A DNA stretch of 64,000 nucleotides, taken from NCBI RefSeq assembly GCF_004801395.1, contig NZ_SSOA01000003.1, positions 186,001-250,000 on the forward strand, read 5' to 3'. The notes beneath the pieces were generated by a model, which saw only the letters and a list, made by a program, of their open reading frames with translations, was not told the DNA's origin and ran no database searches. This DNA comes from Gillisella terrae. Lineage in GTDB: Bacteria > Pseudomonadota > Alphaproteobacteria > Rhizobiales > Rhizobiaceae. Numbering within the stretch: position 1 is the first letter of the stretch; each line of letters starts with the position of its first letter. The position numbers were made by a program, and so were the translations under genes. Positions 43,472 through 53,690 of this stretch are shown here, one piece after another.

Positions 43472-44539
43472 ATGAAGACATCAAGCATATCCAGTCTGAC
43501 AATTCAAAATGCTATGCGGCTCACGATTGCTGATGCGCAAAAGCAGATGTCCGACGCGCAGAAAGAAGTTACGACGGGTAAATATGCAGATGTCGGCACG
43601 GCTTTGGGCGCAACAACATCAAATGCCGTCGATTTGACGAGTGATTCCTTGAGGCTGCAATCGCTGATCAGCACGAATTCAATCGTGAACACGCGGCTTG
43701 ATGCATCCCAGAGCGCGCTTAATCAGATCGCAACCTCCGCACAAAACATTCAGCAGACTCTGGTTGGTCTGGGCAATAGCTATGAGAGCATCACACTCAG
43801 CTCGGCGAAAAAGTCCGTGAACGATGCGCTCGACATGTTTATTTCCGCGGCAAACACATCGGTGAACGGGGAATATCTGTTCTCCGGCGTCAATACTGAT
43901 GTGAAGCCAATGAGTGACTACAATGCCGTGGATTCAGCCGGAAATCCATCTGCCGCCAAACAGGCATTCAGAAACGCCTTTTTCACGACATTTGGTATGA
44001 ATCCGGAAGATCCAGGTGTGAGCTCCATCACGCCTGCCGCGATGAATAACTTTTTGACCAATACGCTGGAGCCCATGTTTACCGGTGCCGGCTGGAACAC
44101 CAACTGGTCTGCCGCTTCGGATGATACAATGACAAGCCGGATCAGCAAGACCGAGACGGTGCAAAGCTCGACATCTGCCAACACCAATGGCTTTCGCTAT
44201 CTCGGCCTGGTGGCCGTGGTCGGTAGTGAGATACTGGCGTCCAATTTCTCCGCAGAAACCCGCACCGCCATGGTTAACAAAGCGGTCGAATATTCGGGCA
44301 AAGCGGTGTCGGGCATTAATGAAGATCGCACGAAGCTGGGGTTGTCGCAGCAGCGCGTTAAAGAAGCGAATACCTCTTTGGGCGTGCAGAAAGACATTAT
44401 CGAGACCCAGCTCGGCAAACTTACGGGTGTTGATGTCTACGAGGCATCAACACGTCTCAACAACCTGAAGTCTTTGATTGAAACGTCATACAGCTTAACA
44501 TCGAGACTGCAGAAACTAAGCCTTGTAAGCTATCTCTGA
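43472..44539 (+). CDS. flgL: Hook-filament junction protein FlgL (HAP3)
   Basis: A 355-residue flagellin-like junction protein. N-terminal part NAMRLTIADAQKQMSDAQKE, a central ANTSVNGEYLFSGVNTDVKP that is typical of FlgL, and a flagellin-like C-terminus. Starts three bases after flgK. Confidence 0.95.
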   Translation: MKTSSISSLTIQNAMRLTIADAQKQMSDAQKEVTTGKYADVGTALGATTSNAVDLTSDSLRLQSLISTNSIVNTRLDASQSALNQIATSAQNIQQTLVGLGNSYESITLSSAKKSVNDALDMFISAANTSVNGEYLFSGVNTDVKPMSDYNAVDSAGNPSAAKQAFRNAFFTTFGMNPEDPGVSSITPAAMNNFLTNTLEPMFTGAGWNTNWSAASDDTMTSRISKTETVQSSTSANTNGFRYLGLVAVVGSEILASNFSAETRTAMVNKAVEYSGKAVSGINEDRTKLGLSQQRVKEANTSLGVQKDIIETQLGKLTGVDVYEASTRLNNLKSLIETSYSLTSRLQKLSLVSYL

Positions 44540-44573
44540 TGATCAGAGATAGGCAGGAGTAAAGGAAATCTAG

Positions 44574-44921
44574 ATGTACCAGTTTTCCTACAATGAGATC
44601 ATGGAGGACGGAGTCGCCGACGCCAGAGAGCGTGAGCGACAGGTTCTTGAAAGGTCGATGGAACTGCTGGCCCAGGCACGTGATGCCGGACGTTACGGGC
44701 GCGAAAGCATTGAGGCTATCTATTATACGCGGCGTGTGTGGATCCGCTTTATTGAGGATCTGAAACAGCCGGACAATCAGCTTGGCACGGAATTGCGTGC
44801 CAATCTTATCTCAATCGCCCTTTGGATATTGAAGGAATGCGACCGCATCAGACAGCGGGAGTCCGAAAATTACCAAGGCATTATCGATGTGGCAACCATC
44901 ATCAGGGATGGACTTAAATGA
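44574..44921 (+). CDS. flaF: Flagellar biosynthesis regulator FlaF
   Basis: A 115-residue helical protein starting [20 protein letters not shown], with [15 protein letters not shown] typical of FlaF. In alphaproteobacteria FlaF acts with FlbT in flagellin translation and secretion. Good ribosome site (AAAGGAAA); its stop overlaps the flbT start. Confidence 0.92.
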   Translation: MYQFSYNEIMEDGVADARERERQVLERSMELLAQARDAGRYGRESIEAIYYTRRVWIRFIEDLKQPDNQLGTELRANLISIALWILKECDRIRQRESENYQGIIDVATIIRDGLK

Positions 44922-45367
44922 AGAGCACCTTGCGAATCTCGCTGAAATCCGGGGAAAGAATCTTTATCAACGGTGCAGTGTTGCGCGTTGATCGCAAGGT
45001 TGCCCTTGAGTTTCTGAACGATGTGACATTCCTTTTGGAAAACCACGTGCTCCAGCCGGAAGACGCCAACACGCCTCTGCGCCAGCTGTACTTCATTGCC
45101 CAGATGATTCTGATCAACCCGGAAGGCAAAGAGCAGACGCTCTCCATGTTCCGCAAGTCGATTGTGATGTTGCTGACCTGCTTCCAGGACGACGAAGTTC
45201 TGGCCGAATTGAAGCGCATTGATGCCATGGTTGCGTCGGGTCGCGCCTTTGATGCTCTGAAGGCGATTCGTGGTCTTTATCCAATCGAAGACCGGATTTT
45301 GAACAATCAGGAAATGACACCTGGTACCATCGAGCAGATTCGTCGGGAAATTGCACCATGGCGGTAA
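44918..45367 (+). CDS. flbT: Flagellin mRNA regulator FlbT
   Basis: A 149-residue protein starting [20 protein letters not shown], with [17 protein letters not shown], typical of FlbT. In Caulobacter FlbT binds the 5' leader of flagellin mRNA and lowers its translation and stability; in rhizobia and Brucella it can be positive. The four structured flagellin leaders in this window are its obvious candidate targets. Confidence 0.94.
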   Translation: MKSTLRISLKSGERIFINGAVLRVDRKVALEFLNDVTFLLENHVLQPEDANTPLRQLYFIAQMILINPEGKEQTLSMFRKSIVMLLTCFQDDEVLAELKRIDAMVASGRAFDALKAIRGLYPIEDRILNNQEMTPGTIEQIRREIAPWR

Positions 45368-45801
45368 CAAGCACAGACCCTGTCGGCAGCGCGACTGCTT
45401 CTACGGCGACCTTCACGAACCCTTGGGCCAATGCGTCGGCAAACTCCGACGCGGCCAGCGCTTCGATGAACTACAACAGCTTCCTAAAGCTTCTGGTTGC
45501 GCAAATGCAAAATCAGGATCCGACAAAGCCAATGGATGCAACATCGCAAATCCAACAGCTTGCAACCTTTTCGCAAGTTGAGCAGTCGATCAAAACCAAC
45601 ACTTTGTTGCGCAGCATGCTGCAAGCGGATGCTTTGACAAAGGCTGGCGATATGATTGGCAAGACCGTGACAAGCTCCGACAATGCGACAACGGGCGTTG
45701 TTTCGGATGCGAAGGTGAGCGATGGTGCAGTGACGCTGACCACGGCAACTGGCGGTTCTATCAACCTGGAAACGGGTGTGAAAATCTCCAAGGGGTCTTA
45801 A
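45358..45801 (+). CDS. flgD: Hook cap scaffold protein FlgD (short form)
   Basis: A 147-residue protein with the N-terminal FlgD core ([20 protein letters not shown], then [19 protein letters not shown]) but without the C-terminal Fn3/tudor domains of the ~230-residue enterobacterial FlgD. Overlaps flbT by 10 bp. Short FlgD is usual in this lineage. Confidence 0.94.
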   Translation: MAVTSTDPVGSATASTATFTNPWANASANSDAASASMNYNSFLKLLVAQMQNQDPTKPMDATSQIQQLATFSQVEQSIKTNTLLRSMLQADALTKAGDMIGKTVTSSDNATTGVVSDAKVSDGAVTLTTATGGSINLETGVKISKGS

Positions 45802-45847
45802 TGGATGTATTGCCGTTTGCCGGCTCTCATCCACCGTCAACAACAAG

Positions 45848-45872
45848 GCCTGAAGCCAATTTGGGTTCAGGC
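45848..45872 (+). terminator. Hairpin after flgD, weak terminator or processing site
   Basis: GCCTGAA (45848-45854) and TTCAGGC (45866-45872) with extra CC/GG pairs inside. No T run follows, so termination is doubtful; it lies in the 190-bp gap before fliQ. Confidence 0.4.
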
Positions 45873-45994
45873 ACACTGGTTAAGACGACCGGAAGATGAT
45901 ATCGTTTCTCGAAATCGGTCATAGGCATCGTTGCGTGCTGTGCAGTAGATGATTATCATGACCTTTGCGGGATAATGCCGCAGGAGAGACGTCA

Positions 45995-46261
45995 ATGAAT
46001 GAAGCTGATGCGCTTGATATTATGCGCACTGCCGTCTGGACAATCTTGATCGCTTCGGGGCCTGCCGTTCTTGCGGCCATGATTGTGGGTGTTACCGTCG
46101 CGCTTATTCAGGCCCTGACTCAGGTTCAGGAAATGACACTGACATTTGTGCCAAAAATTCTGGCAATCCTGATCACCATCGGCATTACGGCTCCCTTTGT
46201 CGGAGCGCAGATCTCGCTGTTTGCCAATCTGGTGTTTTCACGGGTACAAACCGGCTTTTGA
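45995..46261 (+). CDS. fliQ: Flagellar export gate protein FliQ
   Basis: An 88-residue protein with two transmembrane helices (TILIASGPAVLAAMIVGVTV and ILAILITIGITAPFVGAQI) and the conserved LIQALTQVQEMTLTFVPK between them. CAGGAG 10 bases upstream sets ATG 45995; the frame is open to 45965. Confidence 0.95.
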   Translation: MNEADALDIMRTAVWTILIASGPAVLAAMIVGVTVALIQALTQVQEMTLTFVPKILAILITIGITAPFVGAQISLFANLVFSRVQTGF

Positions 46262-46395
46262 TGCCGCCCCTCTTTTGCCGTGCCTTCTTTTGTCGTGCCT
46301 GACCATCTTCGCGCAAGCTTTCTTCTATAGCTCTATCCGTAGTATGGGCGGATAATGTTGATCCGCCTCCTTCTCATGAAGAGACGGAACAGGAT

Positions 46396-48486
46396 ATGGC
46401 GCAAGCACCCACGACTGGAATCCCTCTAAAAATACCATCGAATGGCCGAGATATCGGCTTTGCGTTGGGTATTGTTACGATCCTCTGCATTCTCTTTTTG
46501 CCGATTCCTCCCTTCTTGATCGATATGGGATTGGCATTTTCGATTGCTTTTTCCGTCTTGATTCTGATGGTGTCTTTGTGGATCCAGCGTCCGCTTGATT
46601 TCTCGTCTTTCCCGACCATTTTGCTGATTTCGACTATGATCCGTCTGTCGCTCAATATTGCGACGACGCGCGTGATTCTATCGCATGGTCATGAAGGCCA
46701 CGGGGCGGCGGGTAATGTCATTGCCGGTTTCGCCAGTCTGGTCATGTCCGGCGATTTTGTGATCGGTTTGATCGTCTTTGCCATTCTGGTCACTGTGAAC
46801 TTTATCGTTATCACCAAGGGTGCCACCCGTATCGCCGAAGTTGGCGCGCGCTTTACCCTTGATGCTATTCCTGGCAAGCAGATGGCCATCGATGCCGATT
46901 TGTCGGCGGGCAATATCGACGAAGTGGAAGCTCAGCGTCGCCGTAAAGAACTGGAGCAGGAAAGCTCTTTCTTCGGTGCCATGGACGGTGCGTCAAAATT
47001 CGTCCGTGGTGATGCGATTGCCGGTCTGCTGGTCACGGCCATCAACATCTTTGGTGGTATCGTTATCGGCTATTTCCGCCATGGTATGCCGATTGGCGAA
47101 GCCGCAGACGTCTTCGTTCGCCTCTCGGTGGGTGACGGTCTTGTTTCGCAAATTCCTGCTCTGATCGTATCGCTCGCCGCAGGCTTGCTGGTGACGCGCG
47201 GTGGCAATGCGGGCTCGGCTGACGAAGCGGTTATCGACCAGCTCAGCGGCTACCCTCGGGCGTTGACGGTTGCTTCGGGCCTGATGTTTTTGCTGGCGGT
47301 TATTCCGGGTCTTCCTTTGTTGCCATTTGCTACTCTGGGCGGCCTCATGGCCTTTGGGAGCTGGTATATTCCGCGTCAGGTGGAAGCTGCCAATCTGGCC
47401 AAGCGGCAGATGGAAGAACAAAAGGTTAGCCAGATCAAGGAAGCCGACAAGGATTCGGTCAAGAGCGTGCTCAAGACCTCTGAAATCGAGCTGGCGCTTG
47501 GCAAGCTGGTATCAACCCGCCTGCTGGGCTCGCATCAGGAACTGGCCTTCCGCGTTGGCAAGATGCGCAAGAAATTCGCCAGCCAATACGGTTTTGTGGT
47601 GCCGGAAATCAAGGTGTCCGATGATATCGGCATTCCTGATAAATCCTATCACATCCGCATTCATGGAACGACGATTGCCTCCAATATCCTGCGCCTTGGC
47701 GAAGTGCTGGTGGTTACCGGCAATGGCCGTAAGCCGCGGATTCCAGGTGATGAAATTCGCGAACCAGCCTTTGGCATGCCCGCCGTATCGATCATGGAAA
47801 CCTTTACGGAAGATCTGAAGCGTGAAGGCTTCCATCCGATCGACAATGTATCGGTGGTTCTGACCCATCTCAGCGAAGTCATTCGCAACAATCTGCCGCA
47901 GCTTCTGTCCTATAAGGATGTCAAAATCCTGATTGATCGGCTCGATCCTGAATACAAGAAACTGGCCGATGAAATCTGCTCGTCACATATGTCCTATTCC
48001 GGTCTTCAGGCCGTTCTCAAACTGTTGCTGGCCGAGCGCGTTTCTATCCGTAATCTTCATCTTATTCTCGAGGCGGTGGCCGAGCTTGCGCCGCATGTGC
48101 GCAAAACCGAGCAGATTGTTGAGCATGTGCGTGTACGCATGGCGCAGCAGCTTTGCGGTGACTTGACCGACAATGGGGTGCTGCGGGTTCTGCGTTTGGG
48201 CAGCAAGTGGGATATGGTGTTTCACCAGGCCCTCAAGCGTGACAATAAGGGTGAAGTTGTCGAATTTGATATTGACCCGCGCTCGCTTGAGGAGTTTAGC
48301 GAACAGGCAAGCAAAGTCATTCGCGAGTTCATGGATCGTGGCCTGCCTTTCGTGCTTGTCACGTCGCCAGAAACACGGTCTTATGTGCGCATGATTATAG
48401 AACGACTTTTCGCAACCTTGCCCGTGCTGTCTCACGTCGAGCTGGCCAAGGGCATCGAAATCAAGATCCTGGGATCCATTTCATGA
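46396..48486 (+). CDS. flhA: Flagellar export gate protein FlhA
   Basis: A 696-residue protein with an N-terminal membrane half of ~8 helices, the FHIPEP-region ([19 protein letters not shown], then the [12 protein letters not shown] segment) and a C-terminal cytoplasmic half that forms the nonameric substrate-docking ring. Length is normal. Overlaps fliR by four bases. Confidence 0.98.
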   Translation: MAQAPTTGIPLKIPSNGRDIGFALGIVTILCILFLPIPPFLIDMGLAFSIAFSVLILMVSLWIQRPLDFSSFPTILLISTMIRLSLNIATTRVILSHGHEGHGAAGNVIAGFASLVMSGDFVIGLIVFAILVTVNFIVITKGATRIAEVGARFTLDAIPGKQMAIDADLSAGNIDEVEAQRRRKELEQESSFFGAMDGASKFVRGDAIAGLLVTAINIFGGIVIGYFRHGMPIGEAADVFVRLSVGDGLVSQIPALIVSLAAGLLVTRGGNAGSADEAVIDQLSGYPRALTVASGLMFLLAVIPGLPLLPFATLGGLMAFGSWYIPRQVEAANLAKRQMEEQKVSQIKEADKDSVKSVLKTSEIELALGKLVSTRLLGSHQELAFRVGKMRKKFASQYGFVVPEIKVSDDIGIPDKSYHIRIHGTTIASNILRLGEVLVVTGNGRKPRIPGDEIREPAFGMPAVSIMETFTEDLKREGFHPIDNVSVVLTHLSEVIRNNLPQLLSYKDVKILIDRLDPEYKKLADEICSSHMSYSGLQAVLKLLLAERVSIRNLHLILEAVAELAPHVRKTEQIVEHVRVRMAQQLCGDLTDNGVLRVLRLGSKWDMVFHQALKRDNKGEVVEFDIDPRSLEEFSEQASKVIREFMDRGLPFVLVTSPETRSYVRMIIERLFATLPVLSHVELAKGIEIKILGSIS

Positions 48487-49235
48487 TCACAGACCCACAA
48501 GGAACAGTGCTTGCACTGTTCCTGGTCTTTTGTCGCATTGGTTCTTGTTTTATCACGCTGCCGGGATTTTCCTCTTCGCGCGTTCCTCCGCAGGTGCGCC
48601 TTCTGATCGCGGCGGGCGTGTCTATGGCCTGTCTGCCTTTGTTGTGGGATACGGTCTATCCCAAGGTGCAGGGCGGCGGTGTTATTTATATCGCCCTGAT
48701 TGGCACTGAAGCGCTGATTGGTGCGATGTTTGGGCTGATTGCGCGTTTTTTCTCGCTTGGCCTGCAATTCGCCGGTTCCATTTTGACCATGATGATTGGC
48801 TTTAATGGATCGCCTGCACCAGATGTTTTGGAAGATTCGAGCGAAAATCAGCTCACCAACATGATCAGTTTTTGCGGGCTGATGATGTTGTTCATCCTGG
48901 ATTTTCACCACGTTGTTTTTCGTGTGTTGATTGATAGCTACAATGTTATGCCCATGGGCGGGGTTCCCAATACCCAAAAAATGCTGATCACGCTCACCGA
49001 CACCATCGCCAAAACCTATTTGCTCATGCTGCGGCTGACCAGTCCCTTCATTATTTATGGTCTGATGTTCAACGTCGGGGTTGGCCTGGTCAACAAACTG
49101 GCCGCGCAAATTCCGATTTACTACATCTCCGCACCCTATTTGATCGGTGGCGGTTTGCTGCTGGTCTATTGGTCGATTGGTGCCATGATGCACCAGTTTG
49201 CTTTGGCGTTCATGCCCATGATGCTTGGCAATTGA
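48483..49235 (+). CDS. fliR: Flagellar export gate protein FliR
   Basis: A 250-residue membrane protein with ~6 transmembrane helices. [20 protein letters not shown] near the N-terminus is the family signature. ATGA overlap with flhA indicates coupled translation. Confidence 0.97.
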   Translation: MITDPQGTVLALFLVFCRIGSCFITLPGFSSSRVPPQVRLLIAAGVSMACLPLLWDTVYPKVQGGGVIYIALIGTEALIGAMFGLIARFFSLGLQFAGSILTMMIGFNGSPAPDVLEDSSENQLTNMISFCGLMMLFILDFHHVVFRVLIDSYNVMPMGGVPNTQKMLITLTDTIAKTYLLMLRLTSPFIIYGLMFNVGVGLVNKLAAQIPIYYISAPYLIGGGLLLVYWSIGAMMHQFALAFMPMMLGN

Positions 49236-49247
49236 TGAGGGTGTGCG

Positions 49248-49661
49248 ATGGGACCGGCCAAAAAATCTCAAAAACTGAAACGACTGGTGGCCGTGCAACG
49301 GCATCTGGAAAAAATTGCCGAGCTGGATTTGGCCGATACTGCCCGCCAGCGTCAGGAGATCTCGGCTGGCCTGAACAGGGTGATTGACGCGCTTGGATCG
49401 ATGGATCCGGTTCATCGGCTCTTTGCACAATCCTATGCCGAACGCTTCTCACGCCTGTCCAGTGATGATCGGCGTATGGCAGACGTTCAGCGCGTGCAGG
49501 AAAATGTCGTTTTGCGCCAGCGTACCAAAGCGGAGCGGCTGGAGGACAAGATGATTGAGGCCAGAGATCATGAAGATCGCGAAGCACAAGACAACACGCT
49601 TCAGGACTTAATTGATCTGACGTTCGCTACGCCAGCCTCCAGCAAGGTTCACGAGAGATAG
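49248..49661 (+). CDS. Small coiled-coil protein after fliR, FliJ-like candidate
   Basis: A 137-residue, highly charged, almost entirely helical protein (KLKRLVAVQRHLEKIAELDL, then QRVQENVVLRQRTKAERLED), without signal peptide or membrane span. Size, coiled-coil character and place behind the export-gate genes fit a FliJ-type export chaperone/stalk, for which no other candidate exists here. Sequence alone does not prove it. Confidence 0.7.
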   Translation: MGPAKKSQKLKRLVAVQRHLEKIAELDLADTARQRQEISAGLNRVIDALGSMDPVHRLFAQSYAERFSRLSSDDRRMADVQRVQENVVLRQRTKAERLEDKMIEARDHEDREAQDNTLQDLIDLTFATPASSKVHER

Positions 49662-49803
49662 TTATCCCAATGCACTAACCTATAGCCATTCTGATTCATG
49701 ATGTGGGATCGGGGGCTGTATGAAAAGCGCCAATCAACCTCGCCGAGGCGAATGGATGCTTTGGCGCGTTTTGGCAAAATCTGATTTTCAGGGGACGAAT
49801 ACG

Positions 49804-50403
49804 GTGGCAATTTCTCCTTCAAGCGACCTTGTTATGGATGTTGTGCGAGCAGCGGATCCTTCCGCGATGGCCGAGGCGCAGCAAAAGCTTCAATCTGCGA
49901 AAGCAAGCCTTCAGGCCTCGCGTCTGAATGAAAAAAATGCTGGCTTTGAAGTGGCGATGAACACCATGAACAGTGCCGCTGCAGATGCGGGCCTCGGTAA
50001 TCGTGCGACCAATGCCATCAAGACCGAAGATATTCCAAAGCCATACCGCCAGTATGAAGGTGTCGTTTTGCAAAACTTCATTTCCAGCATGCTGCCCAAA
50101 GACAGCGAGGCGGTTTTTGGCAAGGGCAATGCCGGTGAGATTTGGAAAAGCATGATGGCTGAGCAAATCGGCAACACAATTGCCGAGCGCGGCGGTCTTG
50201 GCATTGCAAAGCAGATGTATGCTGAGGAATTGTCAAAAATCAGAAACAAGGGCGCGCAGAACGTCACGACCGGTGCCGCTGACAAGCATCTCTCGCAACT
50301 GCGACTGGATGAAATCGAGCGCAAAGCGCTTGGTTTTGACAAAGCCAATGAAAATAAATTCGGTCAAGTGTTTGCATCCAGCATTGGATCAACAACGGCC
50401 TGA
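49804..50403 (+). CDS. Rod-binding protein, FlgJ N-terminal-domain type
   Basis: A 199-residue protein. Residues ~75-150 contain the rod-binding domain (YEGVVLQNFISSMLPKDSEA, VFGKGNAGEIWKSMMAEQIG, then ERGGLGIAKQMY). The peptidoglycan hydrolase domain of enterobacterial FlgJ is absent. I prefer GTG 49804 with AGGGGAC seven bases before it; an ATG at 49720 would add a 28-residue basic N-terminus. It should cap or scaffold the growing rod in the periplasm. Confidence 0.83.
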   Translation: MAISPSSDLVMDVVRAADPSAMAEAQQKLQSAKASLQASRLNEKNAGFEVAMNTMNSAAADAGLGNRATNAIKTEDIPKPYRQYEGVVLQNFISSMLPKDSEAVFGKGNAGEIWKSMMAEQIGNTIAERGGLGIAKQMYAEELSKIRNKGAQNVTTGAADKHLSQLRLDEIERKALGFDKANENKFGQVFASSIGSTTA

Positions 50404-50565
50404 GCCTGCAAACCGGTATCAGCAGGTGATAATCTCCGGACGTTCCTGCTGAATTCCAAGCCCTTTCCAAGCCATTGAGCCTTCTTATAGCTCTTGACGT
50501 AAAAACATCTTGGTGATGCGTGTTTTGTGCTGCGCCTTCTCCAAGGATTCAAGGACGAAATTTAC

Positions 50566-50931
50566 ATGGAACATGTGTCCAACGATTACCGGATCAAGAC
50601 AGTTCTCGGACGACTGGAAATGATTGTCGATAATGAGAATGTGCGGATCGGTACAGACCCGGAATTCGACCTTAAAGTGTCAAATGCCCACAAAAGTCGT
50701 TGCTTGTATGAATTGACCATGCTGTTTCGGGATACGGATCCAAAGGAAGTTGCGGACAATTATGTTGAGCAGATGCATGACCTCAAGCAGAAGCTGGCGC
50801 TGAATGCCCGCCGGGTTGAGGCCCATCTGCATGCCGTGCGCGCCGTTGCCGATATCTTGCGCAACGCCGTGGAAGAGGCTGACGGCGATGGTACGTACAG
50901 TCAGGAACAGTTTCTGTTCAGGGAAAATTGA
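50566..50931 (+). CDS. Small helical flagellar-operon protein, export-chaperone-like
   Basis: A 121-residue protein starting at ATG 50566 with AAGGAC nine bases before it; a longer frame to TTG 50527 has no site. It is mainly helical and charged (RIKTVLGRLEMIVDNENVRI, then LALNARRVEAHLHAVRAVAD), of the size of FlgN-type junction-protein chaperones. Its stop overlaps the next gene. Function is inferred from size and position. Confidence 0.68.
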   Translation: MEHVSNDYRIKTVLGRLEMIVDNENVRIGTDPEFDLKVSNAHKSRCLYELTMLFRDTDPKEVADNYVEQMHDLKQKLALNARRVEAHLHAVRAVADILRNAVEEADGDGTYSQEQFLFREN

Positions 50932-51467
50932 TGATCAAGATTGTCCTCGCGGGTGTCTGGGCCTGCATTGCCACGCTGGTTGCCGTCTATTTTTCGGTTC
51001 AGTTGGCCACCGCTCCTGCTCCTGCCGATGACGGGAACAAAAAGCCTGAACTGGAACTGGTTCGGGGAGAAGCCGTGACAATACCCGTCTTTTCCGACGG
51101 GAGTGTCAAAGGGTACTTTCTGTGTCGTTTTTCCTTTATGGTTCAAAAGGAAAAAGTTGAAAGCATCAAGCTGCCTCTGCCGCCGATGATGACCGATGAA
51201 TTGTACCGGCTTTTGGTTGATAACAAAATCGTCGATCTGACCCAGGCAACCAAACTGGATGTGGAGGGCTTTCGCAACACCATCAAGGCCGATCTGAATA
51301 AGCATTTGGGTGATGGCGTGATTGCCGAGGTGCTGGTTGAGCAACTGGATTATCTTGCCAAGGCAGAAACGCAGGATGGTGGTGGCAAGCCAAAGCTGAA
51401 GCCAGCGGTGAAAATTGTCGAAGGCCAGGATCCTGCCGCGAAAACGGCCGAAAAATCCGGTCATTGA
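50931..51467 (+). CDS. Single-pass membrane protein at the end of the flagellar operon
   Basis: A 178-residue protein: N-terminal transmembrane helix (IKIVLAGVWACIATLVAVYF), a short linker and a periplasmic domain whose layout (strand-rich, then helices ELYRLLVDNK, FRNTIKADLNKHL, IAEVLVEQLDYLAK) recalls the FliL periplasmic domain. The final ~25 residues are Lys/Ala-rich. ATG 50931 overlaps the preceding stop; a perfect terminator follows. Confidence 0.7.
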   Translation: MIKIVLAGVWACIATLVAVYFSVQLATAPAPADDGNKKPELELVRGEAVTIPVFSDGSVKGYFLCRFSFMVQKEKVESIKLPLPPMMTDELYRLLVDNKIVDLTQATKLDVEGFRNTIKADLNKHLGDGVIAEVLVEQLDYLAKAETQDGGGKPKLKPAVKIVEGQDPAAKTAEKSGH

Positions 51468-51480
51468 GCATAAACTTATC

Positions 51481-51510
51481 AGAAAACGGCGCTGCGAAGC
51501 GCCGTTTTCT
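51481..51510 (+). terminator. Terminator at the end of the flagellar cluster
   Basis: AGAAAACGGCGCT (51481-51493) and AGCGCCGTTTTCT (51498-51510) form a perfect 13-bp stem with a GCGA loop; the T tract lies within the descending arm. It can act in both directions. Confidence 0.85.
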
Positions 51511-51520
51511 ACCTGCGAGA

Positions 51521-51550
51521 ATGACGCAGCAGATTAAAAGCGTTACAGCG
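51521..51550 (+). repeat. R1 repeat, copy 7 (core only)
   Basis: ATGACGCAGCAGATTAAAAG-CGTTACAGCG corresponds to the middle of R1; left and right hairpin partners are missing. Confidence 0.6.
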
Positions 51551-51667
51551 CTGTCGATGATTAAATTTTCCTTAAGCGGGAATGCGCAATTGTAGTGCGC
51601 GAGTTAAATCAGGTTTTATCCTTGGATGGTAATCTGAAACCAGTTTCAATCTGGTTCTCCAAGGTAT

Positions 51668-52585
51668 ATGAACAGAATTCACCAAAACTCAGTTGCCGTA
51701 TTGGATGCTGATGAACAGGTTAACACTGCGCGCCTTATTCATCGGGTGCGGCAGGATCTGTCCCTCAATCTGCTGCGTCTTGGGCCATCCCCCTCTGATG
51801 ATGAGTTCAGTCCGATGAATCTGATTGCCGCCGCAGAAAAGCTTGCTCGCAAGAAGAACATGTTTGGCGTGGATGTCTTCGATTTGTCGTGGGCGTCGGC
51901 GCTCAGCCTGATGGCGCAATATGCCTCAACCCGTGATGCGCATGCAAAGGTGTCGTTCCTCAACGCCAACAATGTCAATATCATGCTGGAGGATGAGGCC
52001 TATTTTCGGGTGCTTTCGCATCATCTTGTGCTTGCCGACGGTATTGGCATCGATCTGGCCGCAAAAATGCTGGATGGCGAGGCTTTTGCAGCCAATCTGA
52101 ATGGAACGGATTTCATTCCAGCGCTCCTGACCTATCTGGAGAAGCCAAGCCGGATTGGGCTTTTGGGGGCCAAGCCGGGCGTTCTTGCCGGTGCAATTGC
52201 CAGTTTTCGCAAGCATACGCCTTGGCACCAGTTCATTCCGGTGGCCGATGGCTATTTTGATGCCGATGAATTGCCCGTCATTCTGGAGCGCCTGAAAGAA
52301 GCTGATCTCGATATTCTGCTGGTTGCCATGGGCACACCATTGCAGGAAAAATGGATCGACGAGCATATCAATCAGAGCCACGCCCGGCTGGTTTTCGGTG
52401 TGGGTGCGTTGTTTGATTTTGTCTCGGGCACTGTGCCGCGCGCACCTGTGTGGATGCGCAAGCTGCGATGCGAGTGGCTTTATCGGCTGACCCGTGAGCC
52501 AACCCGGCTGTGGCGGCGTTATATTATCGGCATTCCGGTGTTTCTTGCACATGTTTTGCGCTTCAGGCGGCGCAAAGCTGGATAA
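51668..52585 (+). CDS. WecG/TagA/CpsF-family glycosyltransferase
   Basis: A 305-residue enzyme. After a ~65-residue family-specific N-terminus comes the GT26 core: FLNANNVNIML, then LADGIGIDLAAKML, GTDFIPALL, IGLLGAKPG, VAMGTPLQEKWI and GVGALFDFVSG. It ends with a basic, hydrophobic tail (WRRYIIGIPVFLAHVLRFRR) that suggests membrane association. Such enzymes transfer a sugar, often N-acetylmannosaminuronate or a related one, onto lipid-linked intermediates of surface polysaccharides. It stands alone here. Confidence 0.85.
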   Translation: MNRIHQNSVAVLDADEQVNTARLIHRVRQDLSLNLLRLGPSPSDDEFSPMNLIAAAEKLARKKNMFGVDVFDLSWASALSLMAQYASTRDAHAKVSFLNANNVNIMLEDEAYFRVLSHHLVLADGIGIDLAAKMLDGEAFAANLNGTDFIPALLTYLEKPSRIGLLGAKPGVLAGAIASFRKHTPWHQFIPVADGYFDADELPVILERLKEADLDILLVAMGTPLQEKWIDEHINQSHARLVFGVGALFDFVSGTVPRAPVWMRKLRCEWLYRLTREPTRLWRRYIIGIPVFLAHVLRFRRRKAG

Positions 52586-52687
52586 GCTGCGGTGTCTGGC
52601 GATTGAAGAAATCGCTGATCACCGATGTTTTTTCTTTTGATGGGCTTTGGACGGTGGTAGCTACTGCGTGGCGCTTTAAATAGCGCA

Positions 52688-52753
52688 AATTGTGCAGCAG
52701 ATGAAAGATTACGGCGCATTCTGTGCGGTTTATAAAACGCAGGGCGCTATAAT
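52688..52753 (+). repeat. R1 repeat, copy 8 (right part), overlapping the folD promoter region
   Basis: TGTGCAGCAGATGAAAGATTACGGCGCATTCTGTGC...GGGCGCTATAAT (given in part) follows the right half of R1. Its last bases create TATAAT at 52748-52753, ~40 bp before the folD start. Confidence 0.55.
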
Positions 52754-52790
52754 GCCGACCGATGAAGCTTTCAGCAAAGGGAATGCAGAC

Positions 52791-53690
52791 GTGGCGACGG
52801 TGATTGACGGAAAACAGGTGGCGGCTTCGGTAATCGAGGCGATCAAGGCGAGCTCCGAGACGTTTGTGAGCGAAACCGGCGAGAAAATTGGCCTTGCAGT
52901 GGTGATTGTGGGCGACGATCCTGCCAGTCACGCTTACGTCAATTCCAAAGGCAAAATGGCCAAGGAATGTGGTTTCAACTCCATTCAGCATACATTGCCA
53001 GAAGAAACCACGCAGCAAGAGCTGCTGTCGCTGATTGCCGAGCTGAACAATGATGCCAGCATCCACGGCATTCTGGTGCAATTGCCTTTGCCAAAGCATT
53101 TCGATTCAGACGCGATTATCCAGTCCATCCTGCCGGAAAAGGATGTCGATGGCCTGCATATTGTCAACGCTGGCAAGCTGGCGACTGGCGATCTCAAAAC
53201 CGGGTTGATTTCGTGCACACCGGCAGGCTCGATGTTGCTGGTGCGTCAAATCCATGGTGATGACCTCTCCGGCCTCAATGCGCTGGTGATTGGCCGCTCC
53301 AACCTGTTTGGCAAGCCGATGGCGCAGCTCTTGCTGAATGCCAATGCCACAGTCACCATGGCCCATTCCCGCAGCCGCGATTTGCCAGTCCTTGCGCGAC
53401 AGGCCGACATTCTGGTGGCAGCCGTTGGCAGACCGGAAATGGTCAAGGCCGATTGGGTCAAGGACGGGGCAACGGTGATTGATGTGGGCATCAATCGTGT
53501 ACCGGCTCCCGAAAAAGGCGAGGGCAAGAACAAGCTGGTGGGCGATGTTGCCTTTGCGGAGTGTGAGCCAAAGGCAGGGGCCATCAGCCCTGTTCCCGGC
53601 GGTGTTGGCCCGATGACCATTGCGATGTTGATGGCCAATACGGTGATTACCGCCTATCGCAGTGTCGGCAAGCAGCCGCCAAAATTTTAA
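52791..53690 (+). CDS. folD: Bifunctional methylenetetrahydrofolate dehydrogenase/cyclohydrolase FolD
   Basis: A 299-residue cytosolic enzyme of one-carbon metabolism (NADP+-dependent oxidation of 5,10-methylene-THF, then hydrolysis to 10-formyl-THF). Visible motifs are [16 protein letters not shown] with catalytic Tyr/Lys, [33 protein letters not shown] and [15 protein letters not shown] start it at GTG 52791 (MATVIDGKQ), preceded by AAAGGGAA; the frame is open to 52692, but those codons fall in R1 repeat sequence. The stop directly abuts the aglR stop on the other strand. Confidence 0.95.
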   Translation: MATVIDGKQVAASVIEAIKASSETFVSETGEKIGLAVVIVGDDPASHAYVNSKGKMAKECGFNSIQHTLPEETTQQELLSLIAELNNDASIHGILVQLPLPKHFDSDAIIQSILPEKDVDGLHIVNAGKLATGDLKTGLISCTPAGSMLLVRQIHGDDLSGLNALVIGRSNLFGKPMAQLLLNANATVTMAHSRSRDLPVLARQADILVAAVGRPEMVKADWVKDGATVIDVGINRVPAPEKGEGKNKLVGDVAFAECEPKAGAISPVPGGVGPMTIAMLMANTVITAYRSVGKQPPKF

